A stretch of 64,000 bases of DNA from Desmodesmus armatus (Eukaryota > Chlorophyta > Chlorophyceae > Sphaeropleales > Scenedesmaceae). Under the pieces are notes generated by a model. The model did not search any database, had not been told where the DNA came from, and saw only the letters and a list, made by a program, of their open reading frames with translations. Positions 45,120 to 54,301 of the stretch are shown in pieces. Within the stretch, counting starts at the first letter, position 1. Each line of letters begins with the position of its first letter. The stretch is from assembly GCA_007449985.2 (NCBI GenBank), contig VIIQ02000581.1, positions 992,001-1,056,000 on the forward strand. Reading direction: 5' to 3'. The translations under genes were made by a program, and so were the position numbers.

Positions 45120-46181
45120 CCACCACGCTACCTTGTGCTGCCGCCTAATTGCCCTGCCGTGCCCTGCACCTGTTGTGTCGTCCCCCCCCCCCCTCACACC
45201 CACTTTCTTGTTGTGCCCCTTCGCGTGTTGGATTGTGCTGCAGTCTGTGCACATTTCATATCCATGCCTTGCTGCCTCCAGTATGCCCCTCACTTGTTTG
45301 CCTGCTGCCTGCTGGCTGCCATGTATGATGCCCTGCTGTACAAACTTCCATTAAAGTTGTCCTGCTGCCTGCTGCACACACTCCACAAGGGTTGTCCTGT
45401 TGTCTGCTGCACACACTTCAAAAGCTTTGTCCTGCTGCCTACTGTGCACACTTCACATGCTGTCTCCTGGTTCCTGCAGGCTGCCCTGTATGATGCCCTG
45501 CTATCTGGTGCAGCTGGTGTCACTGCAGCAGAGCAGCAGTTGTTACAAGCCGTGCGTGCTCAGGTGTCCAACTGGCGGCTGCGCAAGCGGTTTGACACGG
45601 CGGCTGCCGCTGAAGCATACAGGAAGGCTACAGCTTTCGAGGCACTGGTGAGCATAGCCGACCAGCTATGCAGTAGGGAGTCACAATCACCGTATTTGGC
45701 ATTGAAAAGCTGTGCAACCCAGAAGGGAGCTACGGGCTCATGATGTTCAACAAGTTGTCGTGCACATGTGACAACCAATCACAGGCAGCGCAAAGAATTA
45801 TAAGTTGATATCATAGATATTTCAAGTAAAATTCTATAATATTGTTTTTTATTGATTAAATTTTTAGTATGAATCAATATTATTTCATTACAGGCAGTGC
45901 AAAGGGGATGCATCCTGTCCTGCAGCATTGCACCACCTGTGTCAAGCTCGCAACCACCTGGTAGTGCTGGTGTGGCATACAGAGATCCCAGCATGCAGTT
46001 GGCTTGCTTCTCACAGCATGGCGTGGCGCACTCTCTCCTTGACAACAGCTGTTCTGTCCTGCAGGTTGGTCACCTCCACCTGCATGACCCCAGCCGCCTG
46101 ATGGTCATTACAGAGGCTTTGATGGAAGGCAGCCAGCACAGCCCAGCAGGCCCCGCAGCAAGCCCAACACAGTCCATGTGA
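44508..46181 (+). CDS. Mini-ribonuclease III-like, plastid-targeted
   Basis: Four exons, all phase 0: 44508-44675, 44775-44864, 45480-45647, 46065-46181; 180 residues. Mini-RNase III enzymes are RNase III-fold nucleases without a dsRNA-binding domain; plastid forms trim rRNA and intron RNA. Signatures: LDAKGLSYLGDSVWT with the catalytic-type Asp (52), then LCVRRHFFAPP, the basic helix NWRLRKRFD replacing the usual RGRNAK, and AYRKATAFEALVGHLHL with the conserved Glu (140). The segment before this (RVITRSVSLSEAAPRCIRC) looks like a transit peptide. ATG 44508 was chosen as the first ATG in the open frame; ATG 44532 is an alternative. The C-terminal about 20 residues (GSQHSPAGPAASPTQSM) are low complexity and belong to a tandemly repeated unit that continues past the stop. 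The changed RGRN motif is unusual, but both acidic catalytic positions are kept. Confidence 0.85.
45091..45120 (+). repeat. (CAG)8-type microsatellite
   Basis: Eight CAG units then CAACAG, inside Mini-RNase III intron 2. Confidence 0.85.
45313..45475 (+). repeat. Echo of Mini-RNase III exon 3 start plus about 45-bp tandem units
   Basis: 45313-45343 copies the acceptor-flanking exon start (GCTGCCATGTATGATGCC against GCTGCCCTGTATGATGCC at 45480). It is followed by three diverged units of GTCCTGCTGCCTGCTGCACA-CACTTCA type up to the real acceptor. Confidence 0.8.
45702..45742 (+). repeat. Dispersed repeat, copy 3 (diverged)
   Basis: AAAAGCTGTGCAACCCAGAAGGGAGCTACGGGCTCATG shows the same order of blocks as the minus-strand copy at 11412-11499; here the hairpin half is lost. 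Confidence 0.55.
45796..45889. mobile_element. 94-bp AT-rich insertion with 15-bp flanking direct repeats
   Basis: The interval is almost pure A/T, in strong contrast to the GC-rich surroundings. It is bounded by ACAGGCAGCGCAAAG (45781-45795) and ACAGGCAGTGCAAAG (45890-45904), direct repeats with one mismatch. It lies in Mini-RNase III intron 3. Candidates are an organelle-DNA insertion or a small transposon with target-site duplication. Confidence 0.7.
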
Positions 46182-46400
46182 GGGCAGTCAACACTCCAGC
46201 GGCTCAGATCGGAGCAGCAAAACCAGGTTCGATGGCAGGAAGTGAGGCCCCAGTGAAAGGCAGCCAGCAGGCCCCGCAGCAACCCCCAATGCAGCCCTTT
46301 TGAGTCCATCAACAGTCCAGCAGCCAAGATCGAAGCAGAGAAACCAGGTTGATGGCCCCGATGGAAGACAGCCGGGTTGCTCCAGCAGGTCCTGAGGCAA
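46113..46400 (+). repeat. Tandem repeat across the Mini-RNase III stop codon
   Basis: About 2.5 units of 115-125 bp: GGCAGCCAGCA...GGCCCCGCAGCAA at 46127, again at about 46261, and a diverged third from about 46367 (ACAGCCGGGTTGCTCCAGCAGG). The first unit covers the last coding codons and stop; the second still reads GSQQAPQQPPMQPF-stop. Confidence 0.8.
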
Positions 46401-46482
46401 GTCACACCCAACTGCGCAGGTGTGAGCATAAGCAGCGCAGTGTGGCCCAGCAGCGGCAGAGCTAGGATACAACAATTTCTGG

Positions 46483-46851
46483 ATGGCTGCCTGGGCATGC
46501 CCCCCCCCCTGCCCCCATCTTGCCTGCAGCGCCGTGTACAGCCGGCATGCAGGAAGGTGGGGTACTGGACTTGGGCAGCAGCAGCGTTACTTCACGACAA
46601 CCAAAATTCACGGGCCCTTCAGCATCAGCAACCTAATGGAGCCTCCACTAGCGGCTAGTCCGCTCCCAAGGTTGCGCCGGCTGGCCTCTGCGACTGAAGG
46701 GTTGGGACGGAGGGCGAATTCTTTGCGGGAGCTGGAACAGGTGCGCTATTGCAGGTCATTGTGGTCCAGCCATACTCTGCCAGTAGCAGCAGCAGCAGCA
46801 GGCATCATAACGCTCCTTACAGGCTTCCATGTCTTGTCTACTCAAGGTTGA
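46483..46851 (+). CDS. Possible small mitochondrial membrane protein
   Basis: Single open frame of 122 codons from ATG 46483 to TGA 46851. It has an Arg-rich, acid-poor middle (RHAGRWGTGLGQQQRYFTTT, PLPRLRRLASATEGLGRRAN) and a C-terminal hydrophobic helix (LPVAAAAAGIITLLTGFHVL) ending VLSTQG. This could be a targeting region plus one membrane anchor. No family was recognised and there is no neighbour evidence beyond its place between two organelle-targeted genes on the same strand. An acceptor-like CCTGCAG at 46522-46528 could mean that an exon starts inside the frame. Confidence 0.3.
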   Translation: MAAWACPPPCPHLACSAVYSRHAGRWGTGLGQQQRYFTTTKIHGPFSISNLMEPPLAASPLPRLRRLASATEGLGRRANSLRELEQVRYCRSLWSSHTLPVAAAAAGIITLLTGFHVLSTQG

Positions 46852-47570
46852 ACCAAGTTGCAGGTTGTCATCCATTCAGGGATGGCTCTTGCAGGGTGCT
46901 GCATAGCTTTGTGGGGCATGGAATGTTTCTGCTGCAGATTGTGCATGCACATGGCTGGTGCTTTGCTGACACCTTACATGTACCTTTTCTTCACGTGCAC
47001 TTTTTCTCTGTTTGGTCAGTCACCCATCCACTGTGCTGTGCTGCTTCTTGTGCCAATGTCGCAGGCCTTTTGACTGTGCCAATGTTGCTGGCCAGACAGT
47101 GGTCACAGCCCGTCAAGTCGTCGCCCATCTGTGCATCACTGGAGGCCAGTTGATGGACATCAGAGCAGCTGTTTGAGCTGTTTCCGAAATAATTGAGCAG
47201 GCGGTGCTGTAATGAGCCCAAACTGCCAGCCTGGCACAGCCAACCCAGAGGGTGGTGGCTCAGTGCATTGCATGTCTGAAGCAGGTACCAGTGATGTGTA
47301 AGGGAGCCTAACCAAGCATCGCAGCCATCCAAACATCGCCTGCTGGCAGCTGAGCTGTCTTGAACAATCTACTTCAACCGTCAACAACTGCTAGATGTAA
47401 ACTTTCAACGTGAGATGCATGACTGTGTTTGTCCGGGGTCACTGAACGAGTTTGGCGTATGTCTCACACACTGTGAGATAGGGCTGTCCATCTGATCCCA
47501 TCCGAACGTGCCAAAGCTTGGATCCCACCCTGATCGCTTCGTGTGGGCACCAAAGCTCACGTCTCAAACA
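46852..47570. other. Intergenic upstream of cysteine synthase
   Basis: No gene recognised; should hold the cysteine synthase promoter. Frames in both directions are GCA/TGC-driven. Confidence 0.4.
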
Positions 47571-50500
47571 ATGCAGCAGATGAAGCACCAACAGGGGCCT
47601 GGGGTTCGCTGGTGCAGCAGTCTCAAAGTTGGTTCCAGCTACTGCTGTCATGTTGCTCCACACCGCCCTCGTTCCAGCAGGCCACTCACCAGCAGCATAG
47701 CATCAGCAGCTTCCGTGGAGCAGCAAATCAGCAGCGACGTAGACCACTTGCAGTTGATCGCTCCTGATGCTACACAGCTCATAGGCAATACCCCTATGGT
47801 GAGCAAGGGCCCAAAGAGAGCCTGCAACTGTTGGCAGGTGTGAGCAAGGCAGCAGCAGACCGTTAACACAGTTTCTCAACCTGCTGCAGGTGTACTTGAA
47901 TAGTGTAACAAAGCAGGGCTGCTATGCACGCATAGCTTGCAAGCTGGAGCTCATGCAACCATGCTGTAGGTGAGGTGGATTTGCAAATGATTTGGGCCCT
48001 GTGGTTGGGTGGTGAAGCTGTTTGTTTGACCATGCAAAGCTTGCGATTGGCAAGTTGTAACACCTGTCGGCTGCAAAACAACATGTGAATGGCATGTGGG
48101 ACAGTGGTGCCAGGGACCCTCCAAGCCCTGCATGGCTACTGCAGCCCGCAGCAGAGGGGTGGTTGACACACCATACCCTCTTTGACCACCTGACAGCAGC
48201 AGCTGCTCTGCCGTCCTGAGGCTGGGTACATTGATGCCTGGCATGTATGCGTGTACCCCCCCCCCCCCAACCCCCAACCGACCCCACCCCACCCCACCCC
48301 ACCCCACCCCACCCCACCCCCCGACCCTGTTGTGCCCACTGCCTGCAGTGTGAAGGACCGTATTGCCTACAGCATGATCTCAGCAGCAGAGGAGCAAGGA
48401 CTCATCACACCTGGCAAGACCCTGCTGGTGAGCTTGGGTGGTAGTGCCACAGCTGTTCATGGTGCCCCAGGGGGGGGGGGGTGCAACAGCTGTTTGTGCC
48501 CCCCCCCCTCTCCCCGGGGGAGGTGTAGTGGGACCTCATGTATGAGCCTGGGGAAGCCATTTGCTACAGCAGCAGCACCAGCAGACAGGAGCAGTACCAG
48601 CAGCAGCAGTACAGGGTGGGGGGGGTGGGGCAGCTGGGGCTTCGTTCAAGATAACCTCAAGGCAGCAGCAGAAGCAGCGCGTCCGATTCAATGCGCGGCT
48701 TGCCTGTCAGGAATGAGTGAGGGCGAATGAGTGAGGGTGAATGTGGCGGGGGTGGGCAGCTGGAGCGCCACACCAAGCACCAGCGAGCAGCTGCAGCAGA
48801 AGCAGAGGGGTCATTTAATGCAGGCTGCTGCATGTCACTCAGCAGTTGGCGGGGTGGGGTGGGGTGGGGTGGGGTGGGGGGTCAAGATGGCAGTACGTCT
48901 TGACTGAACTTTTGTGCCTGCAGCATGCTGTTATAATAGATACAATGAAAATGCAAGCACGAACCTTTAACCCTGACAGTTATCATCGCACCACTTCGTG
49001 CTGTAATATCCTGTAATGCCCCGTACCGTCCTGCACTGTTTTCAATTCTCCGCAGGTTGAGCCTACCAGTGGCAACACTGGTGTTGGTCTTGCAATTGTG
49101 TCTTACTCACTGTATCATTCCGTAGTGCACAATCTACTGCACTGCTTCACTTGGTATGTGATGCCGCAGGTTGAGCCTACCAGTGGCAACACTGGTGTTG
49201 GTCTAGCGTTTGTTGCTGCTGCCAAGGGCTACCAGCTGGTGCTCACTATGCCTGACACTATGAGCATTGAGCGGCGGGTGCTGCTCAGGGCACTGGGGGC
49301 ACAGCTGGTGCTCACAGAGGGGCGCAAGGTAAACGCTTTTTGGGGCTCTTGATGCTGCCTGTCGTGGGGGATGTTGCCCGGAAGTTGTTAATGCATAGGG
49401 CGACAATGCTGAAAGGCCTGGTCGACCATGCCGCAGCCCCGCAGGGCAAAGGCCTGGTCTGCCTCCTGCACCATAGACAGGATTGCCAAGGCTTGTCGTG
49501 TACAAGTGCCTATGTTTCCCATGAATGTGTATCCTACATCAAGACATACTGAGTGATGGGTCACAGATGTGTTCATGCTTTGCTCCAGCAGCATGTGACT
49601 CCATGACATGGTGTGCTGTCATGTCATGTCATGTTTGTGTAATATGTGATGCTGTGTGCAGGGAATGACTGGTGCCATCCGCAAGGCTGAGGAGCTCGTA
49701 GCCACGCGGCCGGACGCCTACATGCTGCAGCAGTTTGAAAACCCCGCCAACCCGGCCATCCACTACCAGACCACAGGCCCTGAGATATGGAGGGACTCTG
49801 CAGGGCAGGTGGACATCCTGGTAGCTGGAGTGGGCACTGGAGGCACCATCACAGGTATGTGAATGGCTCGGGCCGCGGTTGGGACTTTGGTTCTCTGGCC
49901 TATTCGGTAATCCGACACCACAACCTGCATTGTCCGTGCAATTTCTTCGGGTGAATGGTGTCAGTGAATGTTTGCACATAACTGCGTGGCGTCAGGTCCA
50001 CTTGTTACTGCCTTGCACTCAGCAAATGCCTTGCACTCAGCAAATGTTTCCTCCTTCTACCTGCCCTTCCTTTCCTGTCTGTCTGCCTGCCTGCCAGGTG
50101 CTGGTCGCTACCTGAAGGAGCAGAAGCCCTCAGTGCAGCTGGTGGCAGTTGAGCCAGCTGAGAGCCCAGTGCTGTCGGGGGCAAACCTGGCTACCACCAG
50201 ATACAGGGCATCGGGGCGGGCTTTGTACCAAAGGTGAGAGGGGGGGGCACGATGTGTGGGGGTGGGAGTGAGGGGTTCGGAGGGAAGTCTGTTGGGGTGT
50301 AGGGCAGTGGGGATGGGGGTGGGGGTTGAAGGGGAGGGCATGGATGGGTGGGGAGGGGAAGGGTGGGGGGGGGACTGCAGGATGGGGCCAGGTGACTATC
50401 CATGACAGGAAGTGCCCATTCAACTTCTTTGAAACGGATTGATTCTGGTCTTGTTCTTCATTCTAAGCTGGTCAATGCTGCCCCCCCCCCCCATTTACAG

Positions 50501-50665
50501 GTCCTTGACGTGAATATGTTGGATGAGGTGTTGAAGGTGAGCAGCAAGGAGGCTGTGGAGATGGCACGCCGCCTGGCACTGGAGGAGGGACTGCTCACAG
50601 GAATCAGCAGCGGTGAGCTTGACAGGGGGGGGGGGGTGTTGGAGGGGCCCAGAGGGTGTGTGTGT

Positions 50666-50696
<31 letters not shown>

Positions 50697-51561
50697 CAGG
50701 GCTCAGCGGGGAAACCCGACCCGGGGGAGGTGAGGGTTGCAGCAATGCTAGTGGGTAGGGGGGCGGGGAGGTGGGACTGCTCACAGGCATCAGCAGCGGT
50801 GAGCTGGAGAGGGGGGGGGGTACTGGAAGGGGCGGGGTGTTTATTGAGGGGGGGGGGGAGGGGGTGCAGAGAGGCTGGTAGGTGGGGGAGAAATGGCTCC
50901 TTGCAGGCATCAGCGGCAGTGAGTGACAGGGGGTGGCTGCTGCAAAACGGGGTTTGAACTTTGGGGGTGTGGGGGCGGGGGTCACAGGCACCAGCAGCAG
51001 TGAGCTGCTGGGGTGAGAGGGGGGGCCTGCTGGTTGGGGGCTGGATGCAGGGGTTGCGCGTTGTGGGGAAGGTCGCGCGGGTGTGTTTTTACAGGCAGGG
51101 TGCTACTCAAAAGCAGGCTATCAAGAGGCTTGGTGGCGTTACTTGGTGACGTTACTAGGTCGCCAGCTGCTGGAGAGGTGTAGAGGTTTGCGGACCTTTC
51201 CTGCATCTTTCAAGTCCAAGTCTGCATCACAGTGACTGTAGTAGTGCAATGAACCCACAGTTGGGCGATTGCGGCTGAGCGCAGGTGGTCAGCTGTGGCG
51301 GATGCTCTGGTTTGACCTCTGTTCCCTGTTGTGTCTGTTGCATCCCACACCACACCAGGTGCTGCTGTGGCTGCTGCGCTGCGCATCGCCCGCCGCGTCG
51401 AAAACAAGGACAAGCTGATCGTGACTGTCCTGCCCAGCTTTGGCGAGCGCTACCTGAGTACGGTGCTCTTCAACACGCTGTGGAGCTTCGATGCCGACGC
51501 TGAGAAGAGCATGCCACGGTGGAACACCAGCGTGCGGCCAAAGAGCGATACGGAGCTTTGA
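47571..51561 (+). CDS. Cysteine synthase (O-acetylserine thiol-lyase), organelle-type
   Basis: Eight exons: 47571-47798, 47890-47969, 48349-48427, 49170-49328, 49662-49854, 50098-50233, 50501-50612, 51359-51561; about 396 residues once one missing base in exon 6 is allowed for. This PLP enzyme makes cysteine from O-acetylserine and sulfide. Motifs: TQLIGNTPM start of the fold, [14 protein letters not shown] with the PLP Lys (about 105), the [13 protein letters not shown] substrate loop (about 131-143), [12 protein letters not shown] phosphate-binding loop, [29 protein letters not shown] and [15 protein letters not shown]. The first about 60 residues ([20 protein letters not shown]) form a transit peptide, so a plastid or mitochondrial location is likely. 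ATG 47571 is the first in-frame ATG in that exon. In exon 6 the G run at 50177-50181 is one base short: both the protein similarity and the exon phase (136 nt, needs 137) require it. Echoes of exons 4 and 7 lie in its introns. Confidence 0.93.
48281..48322 (+). repeat. (ACCCC)n pentamer repeat
   Basis: About eight ACCCC units in cysteine synthase intron 2, preceded by a C12 run. Confidence 0.9.
48850..48881 (+). repeat. (GGGGT)n pentamer repeat
   Basis: About six GGGGT units in cysteine synthase intron 3; reverse complement of the (ACCCC)n 530 bp upstream in the same pre-mRNA. Confidence 0.9.
49051..49094 (+). repeat. Echo of cysteine synthase exon 4 start
   Basis: CCGCAGGTTGAGCCTACCAG...GGTGTTGGTCT copies 49165-49208, offset 114 bp, with the CCGCAG acceptor kept intact, so it is a potential competing 3' splice site. 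Confidence 0.92.
50624..50700 (+). repeat. Poly-G and (GT)n tracts
   Basis: G run of about 10, then (GT)10, then a G run of about 17, immediately after the exon 7 donor of cysteine synthase. Confidence 0.85.
50765..51025 (+). repeat. Three echoes of cysteine synthase exon 7 end and donor
   Basis: The exon end GGACTGCTCACAGGAATCAG-CAGCGGTGAGC (50588-50618) recurs at about 50775-50805 (nearly identical), 50900-50925 (CAGGCATCAGCGGCAGTGAG) and 50984-51008 (CAGGCACCAGCAGCAGTGAG). G tracts lie between copies. Confidence 0.87.
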
Positions 51562-54301
51562 TTGACCTGCTAAAGGGTGTGGTGCCACCACAAGAGTTGT
51601 GGTGGTGGTGGTGGTGGTGGCGGTTGCGGTTGTGGTTTGACTTGGTTTCTGGGCAGTGTTGACTTGGTTTTTGTACAGCAGGGCTTATACCTCCACAGTG
51701 ACAGCAAGCGGCAAAGGAATATGGGGCAGCTGTATGCTGCCAGTGTGGCTGAAAGTGTGATGGCAAGCAGCGGTCAAGGGTGCATTGTGGCGTGCAGAAG
51801 CTGCTTGCCTGATGTTGTTGCCAGCATGTGCTGGTGGGTGGGCGGCCACTGGCAGAGTGGTCCAGTTGCGGCTGCTGGTGCGGTCACTGTATGTGCATGT
51901 CTGCGGCTTGCTGTTGCACACGGGTAAGCTGCCAGAATGGGCTTGTAGTGTGGCTCTGAGGTGTTAAGTCTTGAGGGCGCCTCGGCATGTAGCTGTGTCG
52001 GTGTGCGTCCTGTTTGATTGTACGCAACCTGTACTTCAAGCCGGCTGAATGCACCGGTTGGAGCTTGGTTGGTTAGAGGTTGAAGCTCACTTGCGATGCC
52101 CAGTGACCTTCCAGGTGTGATTGGACCGTGTGACGTGGCAGTTGCATGTACCAAAGTGCAGTGTGACGCACGGATGTGGTCACTCCTCAGGAAGGGATGC
52201 TGTCGCTGGATGCTGTCGTTGGGCGCTGTCATGGGGTGCTCACTGAGCAGTTGTGCATAGTTGAAGGTTGAAGGCGCTGCTGCAGCTTCCTGTGCCCGTT
52301 TTGCTGCTTCTGAGTTCAATGGTATGCTCTGGTCAGATGGGTATGTGTCGTGCTGACATGATCCGATCACACAAAGTTTGTGGTGAATTTCATGCACCAG
52401 ATGTGGCTGGATGTCGCTGGTGGTCCAGGTGTGAAATGACTCCAACCAACATGTGCAGTCACCATGACAACAGGTACAGCGCATGCACACATGTGCACAC
52501 AGGTTGCGATGTAACTACAGATCTCAGGTGCTGATGACTTTGAGGCCTGTAGGGAACTGCATCTGCTATTTACAGCAGCCAAGACTTGCAACGTACTGTG
52601 GACTGTGTGCTACAGCCATTTGACAAGCACTACAGCATGCAACATCTTTGGACGAGGTCGGTAGGAGCCCTACAGGTTTTAGCTAGGGCTACTGACCACT
52701 GGTACAGCAGTGTGCCACACAGCAGTGTCTGTCAAGTATAAAGTCAACCAAAGACAGGGAATTGTCATGCCATGCCATGTGTTCAAGATACACCAAGTGC
52801 CAGTGCACCAGTCAAAGGGCCCATCGGAACGAAATGCTACACGTACCCTCCTTCCCCTGTGTCTCGTGCTCTGTGTAACAGCAGCAAACCCCCCATATGT
52901 TACACCAACAGCCCTGACAGCACCAGAATCAAAATAATATCCACCCAGGTCCTCCATGCATTCAAGCTTGCCAAGCTCCATCTACACTTGCGCAGCGCAG
53001 ACATGCTGTCAGGTTAACAGACGGCGCTGCCAGGGGGCCTCAGCCTCCCTAGAACACAATCACTCAGCCGCTATGGTCACTTGCTCAACACACACAAGCT
53101 GTTGCGTCTATCAGTCGCACGGTACCAGTCCTCATACTGCTACAATATCATGACATCAGAACCCAGTCAGGGGCATGCATCCCACCGCTCTTTCAGGAGC
53201 AAAGGCTCATTGGGCAAACCAAGAACTTCGAAACACACCAAGCAAGGAACAACTCACAATTGAACTGAAGAAGCGTCTGGACTAACTCGCGCGAGTTTGT
53301 TCAAAGCATTGACCCTGTTGAGGGCCTCAACCCTTTCGAACATCCAGCCTTGACCGCCACCAACACTCTCAACCTCCATGGACCCACAACTACATGGACC
53401 CACTACTACAGGGATCTGCCAGCAGCGCTACAAGCCTCCTTTGCTGACAAGCCACAACGAAATCTGGCTTCTGGAAAGGTAACAGCTTGGTGTGGGGCAC
53501 ATGCTGCTGCACTCAGTCGGTGACATCACCACACCATAAACCCCCTGCTGCAGGATGATTCGCACCCAGTCACTGTGCCCAAGGTGTGCCAGTTGCACAG
53601 CCCGGGCCAAACGGCAGCGCCGCTGAGCAACTAAGTAACTGCATACAGCTATACAACTGTTGTGAAGGCTTCACAAGGGCATCACACATAGCCTGCACAA
53701 ATCCTCATCCCGCAAAAGTCATATGCCACAGCCAGGGCTGTGTACTCAGCCGTTTTCACCACATGGCATTCCTGCTCTCCACTTCAAGCCCTCAGGGCCG
53801 GGCCCTGCACAGTGTGCCGGGGCCCAGCTGCCACAACTTGCGGTGACCACACACCTCTGTGCGGTCATGCTGCTCACATGCTTTCATCTCAGATGATTGG
53901 AGAGTCTCCAATCCAGCCAGTAGTTCCGGGCCCTGAGGACGTTGCATTCAAGGGCCGCTGGTCTTGCCAGGGTCTTCGATCGACGATGCAGATCAAAGAG
54001 TACCTGTCTGGCTCTGTTCCAATTTGTCTCCTCCAAGTTGTCTCCTCCAATTGTCTCCTCGACCTTCCCTTGCAGCAGTAGCTGCAGCTGCAATCCTGTC
54101 CCGCCGCCGCCGCTGTAGTCACGCCAGCCGCCGCAGCCGCCCGTGAAGTCGTGCCAGCCGCCGCAGCCGCCACTGTAGTCACGCCAGCCGCCGCAGCCGC
54201 CGCAGCCGCCGCAGCCGCCGCAGCCGCCCCCACCAACTGAATCCGCAGCTGCTGCATCCAGAGGGCCGGCATTCTGCTCCCTCACAGAGGCATGTGGCGC
54301 T
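51562..54301. other. Intergenic, no gene recognised
   Basis: Between the cysteine synthase stop and the unknown minus-strand gene. It holds a (GGT)n run at 51598-51626. Minus frames 51774-52490 and 52679-52981 have no recognisable family or splice structure. The end of the interval contains a 30-bp minisatellite (54106-54232). Confidence 0.4.
54106..54232 (-). repeat. 30-bp Gly/Cys-coding minisatellite
   Basis: Three 30-bp units preceded by (GGCTGC)-type units. On the minus strand they keep one frame and read GGCGGWRDYSGGCGGWHDFT. This frame (minus 53884-54351) overlaps the 3' end of the unknown gene but is in a different frame from its last exon. Confidence 0.6.

Noticed and set aside
51774..52490. 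238-codon minus frame downstream of cysteine synthase
   Set aside because: No recognisable domain, no splice partners, Thr/His/Ala-rich composition typical of spurious frames here.
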